Virus record (IMG/VR): IMGVR_UViG_3300009174_000006
Location: 1 to 53,170 of that record
Source: a virus
DNA: 53,170 bases
Direction: 5' to 3' (one strand)
Shown piece by piece: positions 12,039 through 22,300 of the stretch. The notes below the pieces were generated by a model. That model was given only the letters and a program-made list of their open reading frames with translations. It did not search any database and was not told the DNA's origin. The first letter of the stretch is position 1. Every line of letters begins with the position of its first letter. The translations under genes were made by a program, and so were the position numbers.

Positions 12039-14200
12039 GAGTCGTCATCCCCGTTCACCCGTCAAACCTTCGCTCCGCTCTCCGTCTCGCCCACCGTATC
12101 AAGGAAACCGGCGGCGCCGAGAACCACCGCTGCGTCATCGCCAGCGATTCCTTGAGCGCTGCGCAGACTCTCAAGGATGCCCTCGAAGGTACCTTCCAGG
12201 AAATCATCCTCTGCGTCTCCTCACCTCTCGACCCGCACTGGCCGCGCAAGGAGAACGAACTTTTCAAGCACTGCGCCGATCACTTCTGGATGGTCTATCA
12301 CGAACCGTGGCTGCGGTTGGAGACCGAGAGTGTGCCCCTCTCCATCACCTGGCTCGATGACATTGCCGAGGCGTTCGCCAATATCCCGCGCACCAGGAAG
12401 ATTCTCGGCGCACGCCTTTCCGACGAACGCCGCTTCCCCGGCACCGCGGTTTTCCCCGCGGACGTGATTAACTGCTCACTGCAGGCCTTCGCTCCCACCT
12501 CCACGTGGTACTCCGATGGGCAAACCGAATTGACCCGGCATACCGAGTTCACTGATTTGATTGCCGAGGTGCCCACGCCGAACACCGTGCTCCAGATCAA
12601 CGCCGCGGGAGTGGCCACCGGCAAGATCGAGCGGCCCTGCTTCATCCAACTCGGCCGGCTGGGGGATGTGCTCAACATCCTGCCATTACTTTACCACGTT
12701 AACCAATCAGGGAAAAGGCCCGTGCTCATGGTCCACCAGGAGTTCGCTTCCGTGACCGAGGGGCTTTCCTACTGCGACGTGGAAGTGATCTCTGAGGGAA
12801 GCTGGACGGAACTGGACAACGCCACCGAAATCGCCCGGGAAAAGTATTCCGAGGTTCACGTGTGCCAGATCCACGGCACCCATCAGAGCGCGCGCAAGAC
12901 TCCTTCCTTCGCCATCGACGCGTGGTCGCGCGCCGGCTACTGGCACGAGTTTGGCCGGCACCAGTTAATCCTGAACAGGGATTCGGAACGGGAACGCCGG
13001 TTGCTGGCTTCGATCAACCCCCAGCAGCCCTTCATCCTCGTCGCCCGCAACGGCACGAGCAGTCCGTTCGCCCACGGCGAGGAACTTCTTGCCCTGGCCC
13101 GCGCGCATTGCCCCAACGTCATCGACTTGTCCGCGATTCGCGCGGAGAACTTCGTGGACTTGCTGGCGCTCTACGAACGCGCGGACCTGCTGATTACGAC
13201 CGACACCGCCACCCTTCACCTCGCGGAAGCGTCTTCGGTGCCCACGATTGCCTTGATCGCGGATTCGCCCACCCGGTGGCATGGCAGCCCGCCGAAGGGT
13301 AACGTTGTCCTCGCCGTACGTTATGGCGAGTTCGTCGTGCAGCGGGGCGTGATCGACACCGCTATCCGGTGCAACCGGATTTCTTCACCCTTCCGCTCGG
13401 TCTTCCACGTCTACCAGGACTACGCCGGCAGCGAGGAGGAACAACGCCGCAATGCGCTGGCCCTGCGCACCTGGCAGCGCGAGGGCAAAGGCTGGTTCGA
13501 CGTGCCGATCAAGGACTTCACCCGTGATGCCACCGCAGTAGGTGACACCCGCCCTCTGCCCTTCATCAAGGATGTGATAGAGCACGGCTACCAGAACGCA
13601 TCCGCGCTGGACGAAAACGCCCTCATCCTCCTGACCAATACCGACACCTGTTTGACCCCGGGGTTTGCCCACACCTTGCAGCGGCTGGAGGGGGAAGCCT
13701 ATTACAGCCATCGCCGGGACTTCGCGCGGCTGGACCGACCACTGGCTCACAACGAGATCGAGAATGGGCATTGGTATCCCGGCAGCGATCTCTTCGTCTT
13801 CACCCCGCGCTGGTGGGAAGCGCATCGCGAGGAGATGCCTGACATGATCCTCGGCGCCGAGGGCTGGGACAAGATTCTCCGCGAACTCATCAAGCTGACC
13901 GGCGGCGGGGAGATTCACGGCTGCTGTTACCACGAGCGGCACGAGAGCAAGTGGGAGCGCGCGGGGGCGCGGGAGAACGCACCATCGAACGTCTACTGCC
14001 GCCACCTGATGAAGAAGTTTTTGACTGAGCACGGGTTGCCTCTGGAGGAGATTGCCAACCTCCCGAGCGAGTGGCACGAACCGGTCAAGGTTCACACCGG
14101 CACCGCCCACGATAAGCGTGGGGCGATGCTCGCTCGACTGGCCAAAGCGCGCGGGGTGCGCAGCGCCAATGCCAAGAAAAAGAAAGGGGCGAAGGCGTGA
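12035..14200 (+). CDS. Multidomain glycosyltransferase (GT9-like centre)
   Basis: A 721-residue protein from ATG 12035. Residues 1-190 resemble a sugar-nucleotide transferase N-terminal region (VVIPVHPSN..., VIASDS). Residues 200-460 look like a heptosyltransferase-type GT-B unit, with PCFIQLGRLGDVLNILPLLY, later PFILVARNGTSSPFAHGEEL, and LLITTDTATLHLAEASSVPT, the usual donor-site pattern of GT9 enzymes. Residues 470-690 form a third unit with ILLTNTDTCLTPGF, GHWYPGSDLFVFTPRWW and a Cys/His-rich GGGEIHGCCYHERHE. The tail is lysine-rich. Such phage enzymes may modify virion proteins, phage DNA bases or host surface sugars. With GT17-like and FkbM genes downstream, virion glycan building is my preferred inference. 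Confidence 0.75.
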   Translation: MRVVIPVHPSNLRSALRLAHRIKETGGAENHRCVIASDSLSAAQTLKDALEGTFQEIILCVSSPLDPHWPRKENELFKHCADHFWMVYHEPWLRLETESVPLSITWLDDIAEAFANIPRTRKILGARLSDERRFPGTAVFPADVINCSLQAFAPTSTWYSDGQTELTRHTEFTDLIAEVPTPNTVLQINAAGVATGKIERPCFIQLGRLGDVLNILPLLYHVNQSGKRPVLMVHQEFASVTEGLSYCDVEVISEGSWTELDNATEIAREKYSEVHVCQIHGTHQSARKTPSFAIDAWSRAGYWHEFGRHQLILNRDSERERRLLASINPQQPFILVARNGTSSPFAHGEELLALARAHCPNVIDLSAIRAENFVDLLALYERADLLITTDTATLHLAEASSVPTIALIADSPTRWHGSPPKGNVVLAVRYGEFVVQRGVIDTAIRCNRISSPFRSVFHVYQDYAGSEEEQRRNALALRTWQREGKGWFDVPIKDFTRDATAVGDTRPLPFIKDVIEHGYQNASALDENALILLTNTDTCLTPGFAHTLQRLEGEAYYSHRRDFARLDRPLAHNEIENGHWYPGSDLFVFTPRWWEAHREEMPDMILGAEGWDKILRELIKLTGGGEIHGCCYHERHESKWERAGARENAPSNVYCRHLMKKFLTEHGLPLEEIANLPSEWHEPVKVHTGTAHDKRGAMLARLAKARGVRSANAKKKKGAKA

Positions 14201-14721
14201 AATCATTCTTTGTCTTCGATGTTGAATCGGTCGGGCTACATGGTGAAGGATTCGCTGTTGCTGGAGGCGTCTATCTGGAAAATGGTGCTGCACAATGGGA
14301 GTTCAGCATGTCCTGTCCCCTGGAAGAATGCCAAGGAGACAACAGCGACCGTGAGTGGGTGAAGGCGAACATCCCAGCGCTGGCCGTTACGCACCGCGGT
14401 CCAGAGACAATGCGCTATCAGTTTTGGGAGAACTGGATGAAGGCGAAGGCAGAAGGCGCAGTTATGGCGGCTGATTGCGGATGGCCAGTTGAGGCACGTT
14501 TCGTAATCGCTTGCATCGACGACGATCCCGAAAACAGGAAATGGAATGGTCCTTATCCATTCATGGAAATTGCTTCCTTTCTCGCCGCTGCCGGGATGGA
14601 CCCGATGACAAAATACGACCGCACTGAAAGTGAGATGCCTGTCCACGATCCATTGGGGGATGCCCGACAATCAGCGCGCCTGCTTTCGATGGCTTTGGAG
14701 AAACTCAGTAAAACACCATGA
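14197..14721 (+). CDS. DnaQ/RNase T-like 3'-5' exonuclease
   Basis: A 174-residue protein from GTG 14197 (GTGA overlap with the glycosyltransferase stop). It begins with FFVFDVESVGL, the DxE of exonuclease motif I (D8, E10). It ends with PVHDPLGDARQSARLLSMAL, where H and D give the DEDDh motif III. A middle AADCGWPVEARFV segment probably supplies the motif II aspartate. This is a proofreading-type exonuclease domain alone, a common phage enzyme that trims DNA or RNA 3' ends. Its place inside a sugar-modification cassette is unexpected. Confidence 0.75.
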   Translation: MKSFFVFDVESVGLHGEGFAVAGGVYLENGAAQWEFSMSCPLEECQGDNSDREWVKANIPALAVTHRGPETMRYQFWENWMKAKAEGAVMAADCGWPVEARFVIACIDDDPENRKWNGPYPFMEIASFLAAAGMDPMTKYDRTESEMPVHDPLGDARQSARLLSMALEKLSKTP

Positions 14722-15002
14722 AATCTAAAGACCATCCGTTATCATGTAAAGTCGAAGGGGATCAACTGGTCATCCGAATTGGTGTGGATGTTCTCGCGTT
14801 CGCTTCTCGACCTGAAAACGGAGGACAATTGGGCGATTGCGAAGTAGAGACTGGCAGGGAGCATACCTTCGCTAAAGACGTTGCTAATGAGATGATGCGC
14901 GACAAGGGAGAAGGCCCATTCCCCCTCCCCGATTTCATTGATGATATGATTGTCGCTGCTGCGGATAGCGGGAGTGTGGCACTGACCTGGAAAAAGGCAT
15001 GA
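14718..15002 (+). CDS. Hypothetical protein
   Basis: A 94-residue protein from ATG 14718, overlapping the previous stop. It contains LSCKVEGDQLVIRIGVDVLA, GDCEVETGREHTFAKDVANE and DFIDDMIVAAADSGSVALTW, an alternating strand-helix pattern that looks like a small conserved phage domain. Unknown function. Overlaps on both sides place it in the same translationally coupled unit. Confidence 0.55.
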   Translation: MKSKDHPLSCKVEGDQLVIRIGVDVLAFASRPENGGQLGDCEVETGREHTFAKDVANEMMRDKGEGPFPLPDFIDDMIVAAADSGSVALTWKKA

Positions 15003-15718
15003 TCGTCACCGCTCAACCAGTCCTCAACGAACTGGATATTTTGGAAATCCAGTTCGAGGAACTGCTCGGCAAAGCGAATCTCCACATTGTGGTGGAGTCT
15101 ACCAAGACCTTCACCGGGCTGGACAAACGCCTGCGGTTCCTGTGCGCGGAGAAGCGCTTCAAGAAATACCCCATTCACCATGTCATTGTCGATCTGCCCG
15201 ACTGCCCGTCGCCGTGGGACCGGGAGCGTCTGACTCATCAGCGTATCGCGCAGGAGGTGGCCAAATTCAACCCCGACATTGTGCTCTACCTGGACGCGGA
15301 TGAAGTGGTGCGGCGGGACACGATTGAGCGTTTTGAAGCGATGAACTGCGACACCGCGCTGCTCGGCATGAGGCAACTGGGGTATTTCTTCAACCGGGAA
15401 CTACCATGGGTGAAGTGGGACTTCGCCAAGATTCATCGCTACCGGGAGGACCGCAAGCAGCCGGCGCGCTGTGACCGGGATTTTCCGGTAATCGAGGAAG
15501 CTGGGTGGCACTTTCAGAACATGGTGGGCGAGAGCAAGGACAACCTGATGGAGAAGTTGCGCAGTTTTTCCCATGCTCACGATCCGCTCTGTCAGGAGTT
15601 CCGCGCCAAGACGGAAGCTGGGGAACTGGTTGAACTCTGCAACATGGTTCCCTTCCACGATCTGCCGGAATTTGTCCTGAAGAATCCCGAACGGTACGAA
15701 CCCTATTTCATTTTATGA
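14999..15718 (+). CDS. GT17-like glycosyltransferase
   Basis: A 239-residue protein from ATG 14999. It matches the glycosyltransferase family 17 pattern (N-acetylglucosaminyltransferase III-like): VLNELDILEIQFEELLGKAN near the start, VVESTKTFTGLDKRL, the acidic LYLDADEVVRRDTIERF as DxD metal and nucleotide-sugar site, and GWHFQNM followed by LMEKLRSFSHAHD. The family transfers sugars, typically GlcNAc, to glycans. It lies between small genes and an FkbM methyltransferase, and its stop overlaps the latter's start. Likely target: phage virion glycan or a host glycan (inference). Confidence 0.8.
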   Translation: MIVTAQPVLNELDILEIQFEELLGKANLHIVVESTKTFTGLDKRLRFLCAEKRFKKYPIHHVIVDLPDCPSPWDRERLTHQRIAQEVAKFNPDIVLYLDADEVVRRDTIERFEAMNCDTALLGMRQLGYFFNRELPWVKWDFAKIHRYREDRKQPARCDRDFPVIEEAGWHFQNMVGESKDNLMEKLRSFSHAHDPLCQEFRAKTEAGELVELCNMVPFHDLPEFVLKNPERYEPYFIL

Positions 15719-16392
15719 ACGTCGAAGTCACCTACCACCCCGAGTGCGGCAAACTGACGCTGACCCGCGATTTGAACATGACCCCCACCGCGGCGCGCGA
15801 GGGTACGATTGAACTGGAGACGGCCATTGCGGATCTGGATGAAGTCAATGCACTCGGCTACGGTGACATTGTGTTCGACGTGGGCGCGTTCGTGGGTGAC
15901 ACCGCGCTCATCTTCGCCCGCCACGCCAGCACGGTGATCGGCTTCGAGCCGCAGACCGATGCCTGGCTCTGCGCGGAGTGGAACACCCGCGACCTGTTGG
16001 GCGTGGAGATGGTCAACGCTGCGGTGGGCAATGGGGAGAAGGTGCATGTGCAGGACAACCAACTCGACGGCAACCTGGGCACGCGCAGCCTTGCTACCGG
16101 CGACGGGAGTGAAACCCTGCGGCTGGACGACTTTTGTTCCCAGCGCGGGTTGGCCCCGACTTTCCTGAAAATCGACTGCGAGGGGTTTGAACCCAATGTC
16201 ATCGCGGGAGCACTTCAGACCATCAATCATGTCAAGCCGGTCATCCTCGTGGAGATTTACGGCACCATGTTGGCGCGCTACGGGTTCACCCCGCAGGACG
16301 TGATAAAGCCCCTTACCGATTTGGGGTATTCTTTCCGGGTGGCCATCGGCCGTGATGAAGATGATCGCTACGATTTGATTTTCAAGGTTTGA
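15715..16392 (+). CDS. FkbM-family SAM methyltransferase
   Basis: A 225-residue protein from ATG 15715. The SAM-binding motif I is IVFDVGAFVGDTALIFAR (about residues 52-70), followed by VIGFEPQTD (motif II acid). THFLKIDCEGFEPNVIAGAL-like text (TFLKIDCEGFEPNVIAGAL) near residue 155 is the FkbM signature. FkbM enzymes O-methylate sugars or small molecules. It follows the GT17-like gene with an ATGA overlap, so I infer that it caps or methylates the sugar added by these transferases. Confidence 0.85.
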   Translation: MNVEVTYHPECGKLTLTRDLNMTPTAAREGTIELETAIADLDEVNALGYGDIVFDVGAFVGDTALIFARHASTVIGFEPQTDAWLCAEWNTRDLLGVEMVNAAVGNGEKVHVQDNQLDGNLGTRSLATGDGSETLRLDDFCSQRGLAPTFLKIDCEGFEPNVIAGALQTINHVKPVILVEIYGTMLARYGFTPQDVIKPLTDLGYSFRVAIGRDEDDRYDLIFKV

Positions 16393-16422
16393 CAAACGCT
16401 TTGAAGAAGACGTAATCAACTC

Positions 16423-17418
16423 ATGCTGACGGTTTCCCAGGCTCAATCTCTTCTAAGCCCATATGTCGGGGCAGGGTTGAATTTCTTGGCGAGGCTGAAT
16501 CTGGTTCGGGAGCGTCTGTTGAAGGCCGGCAACTGGAGCGGGACCAAGCAGCAAGTTCTCTTCAATGCTTTCCCCGATGCCAACGGGCGGGGGTTCATCA
16601 CGCTGCCCTTCAACATGGGAACGGTACTAGCCATGGCCCCGCTGCCCACCGCCGATGGCAACTGCATTGGGTATTCGATGCGCACGCGCAGCCCTTGGTA
16701 CGAGTTCACCAGCAGTGGAGCAGGCTACACCGACAACCAGAAAATCCAGTGGTCGCGGGGGGTGGTGCCGGTCAACGCGACGTTCACCACTTTCGCGGAC
16801 TGGACCGGGGGGATGCTGCCGCGCATCGTGCCGGAACAGAACGAGAGCGGGACGATCATCTTCCGGGGGCTCAACTCTTCGGGGCAACCGATCTGGTCCA
16901 CGATCAATGGTACCTGGCAGGAAGGGCTTGGCCTGGACTTCAGCGGGTCTTCGACGGTGACAACCGCGCAGATGATCTGGGGGCCACCTTATGCCGTGAT
17001 TAAACCTGTGACCAACGGCCGGCTGTCCTTCTACGCGGTGGACGGCGGCGGGAACCAGACATTGGTAGGCGTCTACCAGCCCGAGGAACAGGTCATCGGC
17101 TGGCGCCGGTACAAGGTGCCCGTTTGCTCCAAGTGGACTTCTTCCGCGCCGGGGCAATACGTGGCCATCGTCAAGCTCGGGTACTACCCGCTGGCCGATC
17201 AGAATGATCCGGTGTTTCCTTCCAACATCGGGGCGTTGCGCTGGGGGTTGCAGGCGCTCACCGAGGAGGATAATCAGGATGAGCGCGCCACCACCTCGTG
17301 GGCCAAGGCAATGAAGATCCTCGCAGACGAAGTGGAGGACGACACCGGCTACGGTGCGGAAGGTGTCCTCCAGCGGGTGGACGATTTCAACATCAGCGGG
17401 ATGTACTGCGGACTCTGA
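16423..17418 (+). CDS. Putative virion structural protein
   Basis: A 331-residue protein from ATG 16423. The N-terminus is helical (SQAQSLLSPYVGAGLNFLAR, LNLVRERLLKAGNWSGTKQQ). The rest is beta-rich with many small domains (NGRGFITLPFNMGTVLAM, ESGTIIFRGLNSSGQPIW, GRLSFYAVDGGGNQTLVGVY). It ends with an acidic helix (TSWAKAMKILADEVEDD). The pattern recalls tail or adaptor proteins of short-tailed phages, but I cannot fix the exact role. It begins a run of virion genes up to 25080. Confidence 0.55.
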   Translation: MLTVSQAQSLLSPYVGAGLNFLARLNLVRERLLKAGNWSGTKQQVLFNAFPDANGRGFITLPFNMGTVLAMAPLPTADGNCIGYSMRTRSPWYEFTSSGAGYTDNQKIQWSRGVVPVNATFTTFADWTGGMLPRIVPEQNESGTIIFRGLNSSGQPIWSTINGTWQEGLGLDFSGSSTVTTAQMIWGPPYAVIKPVTNGRLSFYAVDGGGNQTLVGVYQPEEQVIGWRRYKVPVCSKWTSSAPGQYVAIVKLGYYPLADQNDPVFPSNIGALRWGLQALTEEDNQDERATTSWAKAMKILADEVEDDTGYGAEGVLQRVDDFNISGMYCGL

Positions 17419-17419
17419 T

Positions 17420-18271
17420 ATGGACGAAGAAGATCAAATTGCCGCTGATCTCGCTCCCGGCCTGCATGATGTACCGGAGAGCGTGTTGTCTTCGCCGGCG
17501 GATAGCTATTACCCCGGAGCAGACTTCGACAGGTCACAGGCTTTTCTCCACGGTGAGGGCACCGAGGAGCAGGCGCACCTCGCCGCGGTCCAGGCGGCAC
17601 ACGACAAAATCCAGCGCTGGCTGGCTACCTTCCATGGCGCCGAGCCTATGGATGCGGCCAAGCTCCAGCAGCAGGTAGCCAACGGCAAGATCAGCGCGGC
17701 TGACTACTTCGCCCAGACTGGACGCGTCTATTCCGGGGGTGATGTGGCCCAGCGGGGTGAGCGGGGCAATATCACCGGGTACACTTCGCCCGATGGCAGC
17801 GGCACTGCGTTGGGCGGGGGCTCGGCTACCCCCGGCCTGGACAGTCTCCACGCGATGCAGGATGGCCCGGGGTTTTCTCCAGTAGCGGATTCCCCGTTGT
17901 CCATGCCCCCTAGCGTGTCCGCGCACGTAGGTGCCCCGTCACCGGGGCTGGCGTCTGCGGTGGATACCCTGACCTACGATACCCGGCTTCAGGCTCCTAC
18001 CAGAGCTTCCGTTCAAGGCCCAGCATCCAGCGGTAATACCCGGAGTCTTTCAGCCAATGACCGATCGGCTGCCGCGTCTTTCAAAGCTAACCAAGAGTTG
18101 GCCAACGCTTCGTTACGAGCGAATTACAGGGCTGCGGGAGCCCCGGACCCCAACATCCGCGCTTCGATTTTGAACCTCCCCGGTGGGGGCAGTATCACCG
18201 TCCCGGGGAATATGGGGCAGCAATCTTTCCCAGCATTACCTGCCTCGGTTTCACCTTGGGCGAGACGCTGA
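17420..18271 (+). CDS. Hypothetical virion-associated protein, low complexity
   Basis: A 283-residue protein from ATG 17420, one base after the previous stop. After an acidic start and a helical part (AHLAAVQAAHDKIQRWLATF, AKLQQQVANGKISAADYF), most of the sequence is rich in Gly, Ser, Pro and Ala and probably disordered. The position between virion genes and the disordered, Ala/Ser-rich make-up fit an internal or ejected virion protein (inference). Confidence 0.5.
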   Translation: MDEEDQIAADLAPGLHDVPESVLSSPADSYYPGADFDRSQAFLHGEGTEEQAHLAAVQAAHDKIQRWLATFHGAEPMDAAKLQQQVANGKISAADYFAQTGRVYSGGDVAQRGERGNITGYTSPDGSGTALGGGSATPGLDSLHAMQDGPGFSPVADSPLSMPPSVSAHVGAPSPGLASAVDTLTYDTRLQAPTRASVQGPASSGNTRSLSANDRSAAASFKANQELANASLRANYRAAGAPDPNIRASILNLPGGGSITVPGNMGQQSFPALPASVSPWARR

Positions 18272-18274
18272 TTT

Positions 18275-19399
18275 ATGGACGAACCTTTTTACACCCCCCC
18301 AGGTGGCTTCCGGTCTCGCGGACGGGCTTCCAGTGGTTCCACCATTTACCGATTCCGCCAGCCGCAGACGCAGATTAACCCTCTGGCCTTGCGTCGGCTG
18401 CAACTGCAAGACGTGATGTCGCAGAGACGGGAGGAGGAAGCGGCCGGCCGTCAGGAACTCGAAGCGGTCAAGGAGATGGCCCGGCTGGAACAGCAGGAGT
18501 ATGCCATTCGCCAAGGCATCCAGAAAGAAAAACAGGTAGCCAGCGCTCAGCGGGAAGTCGCCAAGCTCGACCCCCTGAATGACCCGCACTACCAGCAGAG
18601 TTATGCCGCGATCATGGCCAAGCACCCGCTGGCCCAGGACAACAAGTTTCTCAACGAGGCTTTTACCGATGGCGCGCGGGTCAACTACCGGGTGGCCCAG
18701 CATCGCTTCAGTGAACTCGAAGAAGGGCAGAAGCAGGCGGGGAAAGAGGAACTGGCCTGGATCAAGGCCACCGGCACCTACGCGGCGATGGGTGGCGACC
18801 CCTCGGCTTTCACGGACAAGGATGGCAACCACGACTGGAACGCTCTGAACGCCGCGCACGCCAAGGCTGCGCAAGCGGCGAAGGACGCGGGGATGAAGGA
18901 CAGCGCGGGGTTGAACATCACCAAGACCGTGACCAAGGAGGGGGACACCACTGTTACCCGGGAAGCGGTGAAGCCGGCGAAACCGGAATTGACCACCGCG
19001 CAGAAGATCGAGGTGGCCAAGATGGAGGGGACGCACACCGGGCAGCTTGCACAGCAGCAGTTTTTCCAGAAACAAGTGGACGACCCCACGATCACCGACA
19101 AGACGGAAGCGAAGAAGAACCTCGCCGCGGTGACGGCGAATCTGGCGTTGTCCAAGGCGCAGATGGACGCGGTGCATCAGGTCATCACTCCCCAGCCGCC
19201 GGCGGCTACCGTGCCACCCCCCCCCACAGGAGGGATGCCCTCTGTCTCGGTCGGAGGGATCACCCTTGGGACGCCGACGCCCGCGGCTCCTGCCCCGGTG
19301 TCTCCCGTTGCCACGCCTACAGCGACTCCACCTGTCCCAGTTGCTCCTGTCGCCGCGACACCCGCGCGCCCTGCGTTGAGTGACATTTTCTCCCAGTAA
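18275..19399 (+). CDS. Putative internal virion protein, coiled coil with Pro-rich tail
   Basis: A 374-residue protein from ATG 18275. It opens MDEPFYTPPGGFRSRGRASS. Residues 35-100 are a charged coiled coil (RREEEAAGRQELEAVKEMAR, LEQQEYAIRQGIQKEKQVAS). The middle is helical and Ala/Lys-rich. The last 70 residues are almost only Pro, Ala, Val, Thr and Gly, a disordered linker ending PARPALSDIFSQ. Placement directly before the 1474-residue protein suggests a partner in the ejection apparatus. Confidence 0.5.
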   Translation: MDEPFYTPPGGFRSRGRASSGSTIYRFRQPQTQINPLALRRLQLQDVMSQRREEEAAGRQELEAVKEMARLEQQEYAIRQGIQKEKQVASAQREVAKLDPLNDPHYQQSYAAIMAKHPLAQDNKFLNEAFTDGARVNYRVAQHRFSELEEGQKQAGKEELAWIKATGTYAAMGGDPSAFTDKDGNHDWNALNAAHAKAAQAAKDAGMKDSAGLNITKTVTKEGDTTVTREAVKPAKPELTTAQKIEVAKMEGTHTGQLAQQQFFQKQVDDPTITDKTEAKKNLAAVTANLALSKAQMDAVHQVITPQPPAATVPPPPTGGMPSVSVGGITLGTPTPAAPAPVSPVATPTATPPVPVAPVAATPARPALSDIFSQ

Positions 19400-22300
19400 A
19401 TGCTCGACCTTGAAAAACTGGCGCAGGCTCGCACCGCTGGATATTCGGATGATGAAATCTACGATCATCTGACCCAGCAAGACCCCCGTTTTGCCGTGGC
19501 CAAGCAACATGGGTATTCGCTGGAGGATGTGGCCAGCCACCTCTCCCCGTTGAAGCAGGAGATGGACGCGCTCAACCGTTCGCCCGAGGCTGCCCGTATC
19601 CCGGTGGTGGAGGGAACCGAGCGCACCCGCGAGGCTTACAACCAAGCCGCGCTACCAGGTCAGCCGCTCATTGCCCCCCGCTACACGCAGGAGCAGCAGA
19701 CGGCAGATTTCAATGAATCTCGTATCACTCTGCCGCGGAATAAAGCTGAGGGGACAATGGCGGGGATCGAGAACAGCATTGCGGAGAACATTGAGGGGTT
19801 GTCTTCAACCAAGAATCTCGGCATTGCGGCGCTGGCTGCACCCCTCGGTGGAGCCCCAAAGGTGGTACAGAAACTTGCCAGCGCGGGATTCGCCTTGTTC
19901 ATGGGGTCGCAGTTACCGGAAGCGAAGGAGAAGATCGGCGCGGCCAACACCGCCAAGGAACGCGCGCAAGCCGTGACCGACTTTATTTTTGGGGCAGGTA
20001 TGGCGCTGACCGCGGCGAGCCATGGTATCGGGACTTCCACGGCGGAAGTAGGTTTGAGGAAGGCGGGGCTTTCCGGGGATGATCTGGCAAAGCTCAACAC
20101 TCAGCTTGCCCTCAAGGATATGGCTCCGAAGGAGACGACTGAGGGGAGAACTTTCCCCCACACCCCGGATGAGATCGTGGATGGGTTGAACTTTTCCAAG
20201 CAGAAATTGCGTGAAGGAATGGCTGGTCTGCCGCCTGAAAAACAGCAGCAGCGTCAAGCGTTGCTCGATACGATCGAAGGGCAGTTGTTGGAGGTTCCCC
20301 GGGAAAAAGTTACCGCGAGCGAGGAGAGAATAAAACAACAAGCAGCCACGCCACCAGCGGAAGTACCGCCAGCAGGAGATACTGCTGAAGTTCCGAGTCC
20401 ACCCGTCCAAGGTGGTCGTAGTTCGGCATTTACGCAAGCCCTGCGGGAGCAGGGGGCACCCTTGACCGCTGAGGCGGTTGAAAGTCTTCCGGTGGAAGAA
20501 CCACCAACCCCACCCGCTGCCGAGGAGGAAAAACTATCGGGGGATAAGATTCCTGCCGAGGCAGCGGGTGGGACTTCCAATATCGCTGGCCCGGCATTAC
20601 TCAGTGATGGAGAGATCGCGGTGAAGGGACAGATCGGCCAGAAGCACGCGGATTTAATCAAAAGCGCGGTGGCCACGGGCAACGTGGATGCCGTTGTGGG
20701 GGAGCGTGGGTTTCACGATGAAGAAGGCAAACCCTTGACCCGCACGGAGGCGGCAGAGCGCGCGCTGAAGACCGGACAGATTGACCAGGCGACTTTCGAT
20801 AAAGCAATGGCCCGCGATGAACGCGGACTGCACAGCGAAGATTTGATGAAAGGAGGTGATCCCGTTGAAAAAGAAAATGCCCAAAAAGTCCAAGAAGAAG
20901 GGTTACTAAAACCCGAGTCTGCCGCTGTTCAACCCGGCGAGCAGGCTTCACCTAAACCCGGTGCCAAACTCGCTGATGATCTGCGCAAACTAGGCCGGGT
21001 CAACCGCGACCCCGCGGAATCCGTGGCGCGCGAGTTGAAGTATTATTCCGACGAGGAGCGCCAGCAGTTGCAGGACCATCTCGGCACACCGGACGCGAAG
21101 CCCGACACGCTGGCCAAAGCGATCACCGGCAAGTCGAAGATCAAGGAAACCTCCCGCCCCTCCGAGTACATTGACGAACCCGGCGGTAAGGAAGGGCGGG
21201 GCCACCCCACGGCGGATGTGGCTAAGGAAGCCTTCGGTGAGGACTACACGGGCGGTCCCGGGGCCATGGGGCCGCGCGAAGCAGAGGCGATGAAGTCAGC
21301 CCAGGCCATCACCGGACTGAAGAAGGTCACCGTCCTTGTGGAGCGACTGGCCCGCGGGGAAGAACCGCTGCCGGAAGCCGAGCGGCAGAGCGAGGAGGAA
21401 GCGGTACAGCGCGCAGTGGAGACTCAGGATCGAGACCCCAAGGCGGCACAGAACTTGGTCTCGCGGATTCTCGATACCGGGGACACCGCTATTTCCCGCG
21501 ACGATGCCGCGCTGCTTTTGGTGGAACGGAACCGGGTGCTGGAGGATATGCGGCAGGCGGATGCCAAGCTCAACAACGAATCGGCATCTCCACTGGAGCG
21601 CGCCGAGGCGCAGGCCAGTTTGAAAGATCTGGAGACGCAGATTGACCGGCTGGACCGCGCGCAGAAGGAAGCGGGGTCGCAGTGGGGCCGGGTGGGTCGG
21701 ATGTACCAGCGGATGATCCGCGAGGACTACTCCCTCGAAGGCATTCAGCGGAAAATGCGCACGGCCAAAGGTGGGCCGCTCGATGAAGGGGAACGCGCGC
21801 AAGCGGAGACGGCCGCAGCCAAGATGGATGAGGCGATCAAGGCGCGGGATGCCGCGGAGAAAAAACTGGCTGAGGATTTAAAAGCCGACTACGAGAAGCA
21901 GATCGCTGGTTTGAAAGCGGAACTGGACAAAGTGCCGAAAGTGAGTCAGACGGTTTTCGACATCGCCCAGAAAATCGTGGACCGTTGGAAAGTGGATGCG
22001 GACGAAGCTCGGAAGAGTTTGCGGGAAAGACTGGGGCGCACCTCGGCCGGCGTGGACCCGACCATCGTGCTCGATGTGGCGCGTATCATGCGTTCACACG
22101 TGGGGGAGATCGGTCTCGACCTGGCGAAAGTCAGCGCGCGGGTGCTGGAGGATTTTGGTGATGCAGTCAAACCTTTCCTCAAGGACGCATGGGAAAAGAC
22201 CAAGGAGTTGATCGACAAGGAGACGATGGAGCCCGCGACGAAGGCCGCGGTGAAGAAGGGCACCAGCAACGCCCCGAAGCCGACCAAGGAGGAAATTTAC

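Noticed and set aside
18251-19645. A 464-codon minus-strand frame opposite the coiled-coil virion protein
   Set aside because: Arg/Gly/His-rich text without domain pattern, fully antisense to a well-supported gene.
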